From Alterinioella nitratireducens (GTDB lineage Bacteria > Pseudomonadota > Alphaproteobacteria > Rhodobacterales > Rhodobacteraceae), in assembly GCF_013155465.1 (NCBI RefSeq), contig NZ_JABJVX010000004.1, forward strand, positions 1-64,000: 64,000 nt of DNA. The letters run 5' to 3'. Positions 61,038-64,000 of this stretch are shown in pieces (within the stretch, counting starts at the first letter, position 1; each line of letters opens with the position of its first letter). A model generated the notes under the pieces. That model was not told where the DNA came from, ran no database searches, and saw only the letters and a program-made list of their open reading frames with translations. The position numbers and the translations under genes are program-made.

Positions 61038-61991
61038 ATGTCCCGTTTCGCATCCGCCACAGTCCTTGCCCTGGCCCTGTCGCTGCCTGCGGCGCCCGTT
61101 CTGGCGCAATCGCCGCTGACGCCGGTCTCGATCTCCGTCACCCGCTATGACACGCTGCCGCAATTGCAGCCCGATCACGGCATGGCCTGCTGCGCCCTGC
61201 CGATGCTGGAAAGCGGACCGGATCAGGATTTCTACTATATCGACCTGGATTTCAACGTCGCCTGGTCGGATGATCTGGACCGCGTCTCGATTTCGCGGCG
61301 CGACATCTTGCTGAATTTCGAGGGCGGCGACGAGGACGGGCTGCGCGCCTTCGGGCGGATCAACTACCTGCCGATGGTGGAACTCTCCGGCGGCTCCATC
61401 TCGGCCCGCCGCCCGCGCGACTGGCCCGATGAGACCGCGCAGGCGTTCCTGAACAACCTGTGGATGGTGCCAGACGGCGTCACGCAGGCGACCTTGACCG
61501 TGGGGGAGGAGGGCGAGCAATTCGAAATCATCCTGAACCTCGACATCCCCGTCAGCGAGATGATGAGCCCGCTGGAGACAGTCGAGGTCACGCTGAACGG
61601 CCTCTCCATCGACGAATCCATGTCGCGCGACCGGCGGCTGACGGGCGGCGAACTGGCCATCACCATGACGCCGACCATGGGGCAGCTTCTGCGGCTGGAT
61701 GCGACGTTGAGGCCGCTGATGAACACCAAGACGGATTCCGATCAGGGTGAAAACCGCTTCTTCTTCTATAACAACTACATCTCGCTGGTCGGCCCCGATG
61801 GCATTCCCCTGGCCCCGCTGGGGCAGGATCTGAGCGGGTCGTTGCAGAACGATTACTCCAACTCGATCAGCTGGGATGACGAGGAGGCGAACGGCTCGGA
61901 TCGCGGGCTCTATTTCCTCGGCGCGGGCACGCCGGGCACCTACCAGGTCTATTACCTCAGCGATCTGGTCGGCGAGATCACGCTGCAATAA
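61038..61991 (+). CDS. Secreted protein of unknown function
   Basis: This is a 317-residue periplasmic or outer-membrane-associated protein with a Sec signal peptide (MSRFASATVLALALSLPAAPVLAQS, cleavage about residue 23). The mature part is beta-rich and acidic, with a Cys pair (MACCALP) near residue 52. TTGGAGGG precedes the ATG. Not recognised. It follows the transglycosylase by 93 bases. Confidence 0.7.
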   Translation: MSRFASATVLALALSLPAAPVLAQSPLTPVSISVTRYDTLPQLQPDHGMACCALPMLESGPDQDFYYIDLDFNVAWSDDLDRVSISRRDILLNFEGGDEDGLRAFGRINYLPMVELSGGSISARRPRDWPDETAQAFLNNLWMVPDGVTQATLTVGEEGEQFEIILNLDIPVSEMMSPLETVEVTLNGLSIDESMSRDRRLTGGELAITMTPTMGQLLRLDATLRPLMNTKTDSDQGENRFFFYNNYISLVGPDGIPLAPLGQDLSGSLQNDYSNSISWDDEEANGSDRGLYFLGAGTPGTYQVYYLSDLVGEITLQ

Positions 61992-62116
61992 CCGGCCAGT
62001 GGCACGCATGGGCGGCGGATGGGCAATGGGCCCCCCGCCGCCCATTTTCGTGCTGGCCATTCGGGCGGCCCGGTGGTCAACTCCCCGCGCGATGGCAAGA
62101 ACGGAGGACCGGCCCG

Positions 62117-63721
62117 ATGAGCATGACCTGTGGCGAAGCGACGATGCGCCTTCTGGCGCGCTATGGCGTGAGCACCGTCTTCGGTATTCCCGGCGTTCAC
62201 ACGCTGGATCTGTGCCGGGGCCTGACCGGCGGCGACAATGCGGGCGCGATCACCCATATCCGGGCGCGCAATGAACAGGGCGCGGGCTACATGGCCGAGG
62301 GGTGGGCGCGCGCGACCGGCGAGGTCGGGGTGGCCGTCGTCATCTCCGGCCCCGGCGTGACCAATGCGGCCACCGCTGTGGGGCAGTGCTATGCCGACAG
62401 CCTGCCGATGCTGCTGATCTCGGCCGAGCCGCCGACGCGAACGCTTGGCAAGGGGTGGGGCGTATTGCACGAGATCACCGAACAACGCGGCGTGACCGAG
62501 CCGATCTGCGCGTTTTCCGCCACCGCGCATTGTGCCGCCGACATCCCCGACCTGGTGGCGCGCGCCTTTGCCGCCTTCAACAGCCAGCGGCCCCGCCCGG
62601 TGCATATCTCTTTGCCGATGGATGTGCAGGCCGAGTTGGTGGACGAGATCTGGGAGGCCGTTCCGCTGCCCGCCCGCCCGGCACCCGATATGGCTTTGGT
62701 CGACCGCGCGGCGGAATTGTTGCGGGGGGCCAAGCGCCCCCTGATCCTGCCCGGCGGCGGCGCGACCGGGGCGGCGGCGGACCTGACCGCGATTGCCGAG
62801 GCGCTGGGCGCCGCCGTGATTCCATCCAGCGCGGGCAAGGGGATCGTACCGGATGATCACCCGCTGTCGCTCTCTGCCGCGATGGGCAAGCCTGAAGTCA
62901 GGGACTTCGCGGCCAAGGCCGATGTGATCCTGGCCGTCGGCACGGAACTGGCCGAGACCGACAGCTATGTCGAGCGGATGGACCTGCCCGGCGACATCAT
63001 CCGCGTCGATATCGACCCGACCAAGATCAGCGATCTCTACCCGCCCAAGATCGGCATCGTGGGGGATACGAAACACGCCATGGCGCGGCTGCGCAAGGCG
63101 CTGGAGGGGGGCGCGGCGGTGTGCGATCCGCGACCGGAATTGGTGCAGGTCCGCGAGAGCATCGCCGCCACGCTCAGCCCCGCCGAGCGTCAGCATGTGC
63201 GCCTGACGAGGATCATGGACGAGGTCGCGCCCGAGGGCACGATCTGGTCCGCCGATGCGACGCAGATCGCCTATACCGGGCTCTTCTCCCTGCCCACGCG
63301 CGCGCCGCGCCACTGGATGTATCCGGCGGGGTTCTGCTCGCTCGGCAATGCGCTGCCCAATGCGATCGGCGCGATGAAGGCGCGGCCCGGCGTGCCGGTG
63401 GCGGCGATGGTGGGCGATGGCGGATTCATGTTCACCATGCCCGAGATCCTGGTGGCCGCCGAACAGGGCCTGTCCCTGCCCATCGTGATCTGGAACAACG
63501 AGGCGCTGAAACAGATCCGCGACGACATGGATGCGCGCGGCATCGACCGGGTCGGAATCGACGGGATCAACCCGGATTTCCAGATGCTGGCACGGTCCTG
63601 TCAATGCCATGCGGAATGCCCGGGATCGGAGGCGGAATTCCGCGAGGTCTTCGCGGCGGCCTTCAAGGCGGGTCGCCCGACGCTGATCGAGGTGCGCGAA
63701 GGCAGCGACTGGCTGCTGTGA
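62117..63721 (+). CDS. Thiamine-diphosphate-dependent decarboxylase (AruI-like)
   Basis: This is a 534-residue ThDP enzyme of the acetolactate synthase group. The proton-relay Glu53 lies in RNEQGAGYMAEG. The ThDP-binding GDGGFMFTMPEILVAAEQ, with NN at the end of its second half (IVIWNNEALK), is near residue 433. The size and sequence resemble 5-guanidino-2-oxopentanoate decarboxylases of the arginine transaminase pathway, but other 2-oxo acid substrates are possible. It converges on the DUF1989 gene, leaving four bases between. Confidence 0.8.
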   Translation: MSMTCGEATMRLLARYGVSTVFGIPGVHTLDLCRGLTGGDNAGAITHIRARNEQGAGYMAEGWARATGEVGVAVVISGPGVTNAATAVGQCYADSLPMLLISAEPPTRTLGKGWGVLHEITEQRGVTEPICAFSATAHCAADIPDLVARAFAAFNSQRPRPVHISLPMDVQAELVDEIWEAVPLPARPAPDMALVDRAAELLRGAKRPLILPGGGATGAAADLTAIAEALGAAVIPSSAGKGIVPDDHPLSLSAAMGKPEVRDFAAKADVILAVGTELAETDSYVERMDLPGDIIRVDIDPTKISDLYPPKIGIVGDTKHAMARLRKALEGGAAVCDPRPELVQVRESIAATLSPAERQHVRLTRIMDEVAPEGTIWSADATQIAYTGLFSLPTRAPRHWMYPAGFCSLGNALPNAIGAMKARPGVPVAAMVGDGGFMFTMPEILVAAEQGLSLPIVIWNNEALKQIRDDMDARGIDRVGIDGINPDFQMLARSCQCHAECPGSEAEFREVFAAAFKAGRPTLIEVREGSDWLL

Positions 63722-63725
63722 CGCG

Positions 63726-64000
63726 CTACCGCGCGACGGCGTAATGCACCGGCATCGGTGTGCAGTCCGGGCCGTTGATCGGGGCCGCGCCGCTGCCCGG
63801 TGGGACATCCATCGGGCAGGTCGAGAGCACGAGAAAAAGGTCGCAGAGCGCGCGGAAGGTAACGTTATCGCCCGGACGGCTGAGCGGCGCGGTGACGGTG
63901 ACGGAATTGCCCTCGACCGGCACATTCATCCACAGGTTCAGCGGGTTCGGCGCGGTATCGGCATGGAGGCCCTGTTCGGCCAGCGCGGCGATGAAATTGT
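63726..64000 (-). CDS. DUF1989 (urea carboxylase-associated) protein, C-terminal part
   Basis: This is a partial gene running off the window; about 91 C-terminal residues are seen. The segments TAPNPLNLWMNVPVEG and FRALCDLFLVLSTCPMDVPP and the GPDCTPMPV ending match the DUF1989 family, which is often next to urea amidolyase or guanidino-compound genes. Its neighbour, a guanidino-acid decarboxylase-like enzyme, fits such a pathway. The start lies outside. Confidence 0.8.
   Translation of the reverse strand, partial: NFIAALAEQGLHADTAPNPLNLWMNVPVEGNSVTVTAPLSRPGDNVTFRALCDLFLVLSTCPMDVPPGSGAAPINGPDCTPMPVHYAVAR

Overview
The window reads as chromosomal DNA of a marine Rhodobacterales (Roseobacter-type) alphaproteobacterium. 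The base composition is high in G+C. The evidence for the lineage is a MipZ division-plane ATPase, a stand-alone F0 ATP synthase operon with paired b' and b subunits, a Rhodobacter-type smoEFGK-smoS-mtlK polyol operon, a cysteine-cluster-free NarR-like regulator beside narK-narGHJI, and short intergenic elements that I recall as common in Rhodobacteraceae. No tRNA, rRNA, insertion sequence, prophage or CRISPR array was seen. Most genes are tightly packed, often with 1-4 base overlaps of stop and start codons.

Layout. 0.3-3.1 kb: a quinone oxidoreductase-like MDR protein, and a LysR regulator divergent from an atypical SDR. 3.1-12.3 kb: a sorbitol/mannitol module (smoE-F-G-K, smoS, mtlK), its LacI-type regulator, and divergent xylulokinase; matching palindromic operators lie before smoE and before the regulator/xylB pair. 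12.3-16.9 kb: a four-gene overlapping operon (flavin monooxygenase, BASS-family transporter, NAD-dependent epimerase-like protein, SDR) divergent from a TetR regulator, with a clear palindrome between them; the substrate is unknown. 16.9-31.0 kb: a nitrate respiration island (narK1, narK2, narG, H, J, I, a parvulin-type isomerase, a beta-carbonic anhydrase, a MoeA-like protein, a DUF2478 protein) with NarR divergent and FNR-type boxes between.

31.0-34.5 kb: a GT-B-like orphan, mipZ, an ArsR regulator divergent from a NIPSNAP-type gene with two identical operators, and a small unknown protein. 34.5-42.9 kb: a dispersed translation/SRP cluster on the minus strand (rpmE, rplS, trmD, rimM, rpsP, chorismate mutase, two GNATs, ffh), interrupted by a plus-strand FAD oxidoreductase and a 3D-domain lipoprotein, and carrying an internally deleted EVE-domain remnant between rpsP and rimM. 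43-48 kb: azoreductase/LysR pair, two EamA exporters, and a small ArsR regulator. 48.1-50.8 kb: atpI-B-E-F'-F with a good terminator.

50.9-64 kb: an MDR protein, a secreted protein, a P1 peptidase, an SDR, a LuxR-type regulator, and divergent from it a 1064-residue self-sufficient reductive dehalogenase fused to a ferredoxin reductase and a 2Fe-2S domain. Downstream of it come a triple palindromic repeat, a universal stress protein, an MltB-type transglycosylase, a secreted protein, a ThDP-dependent decarboxylase, and a DUF1989 gene cut by the window edge. The dehalogenase locus is the most distinctive system here; the FMO/BASS operon is the most obscure.
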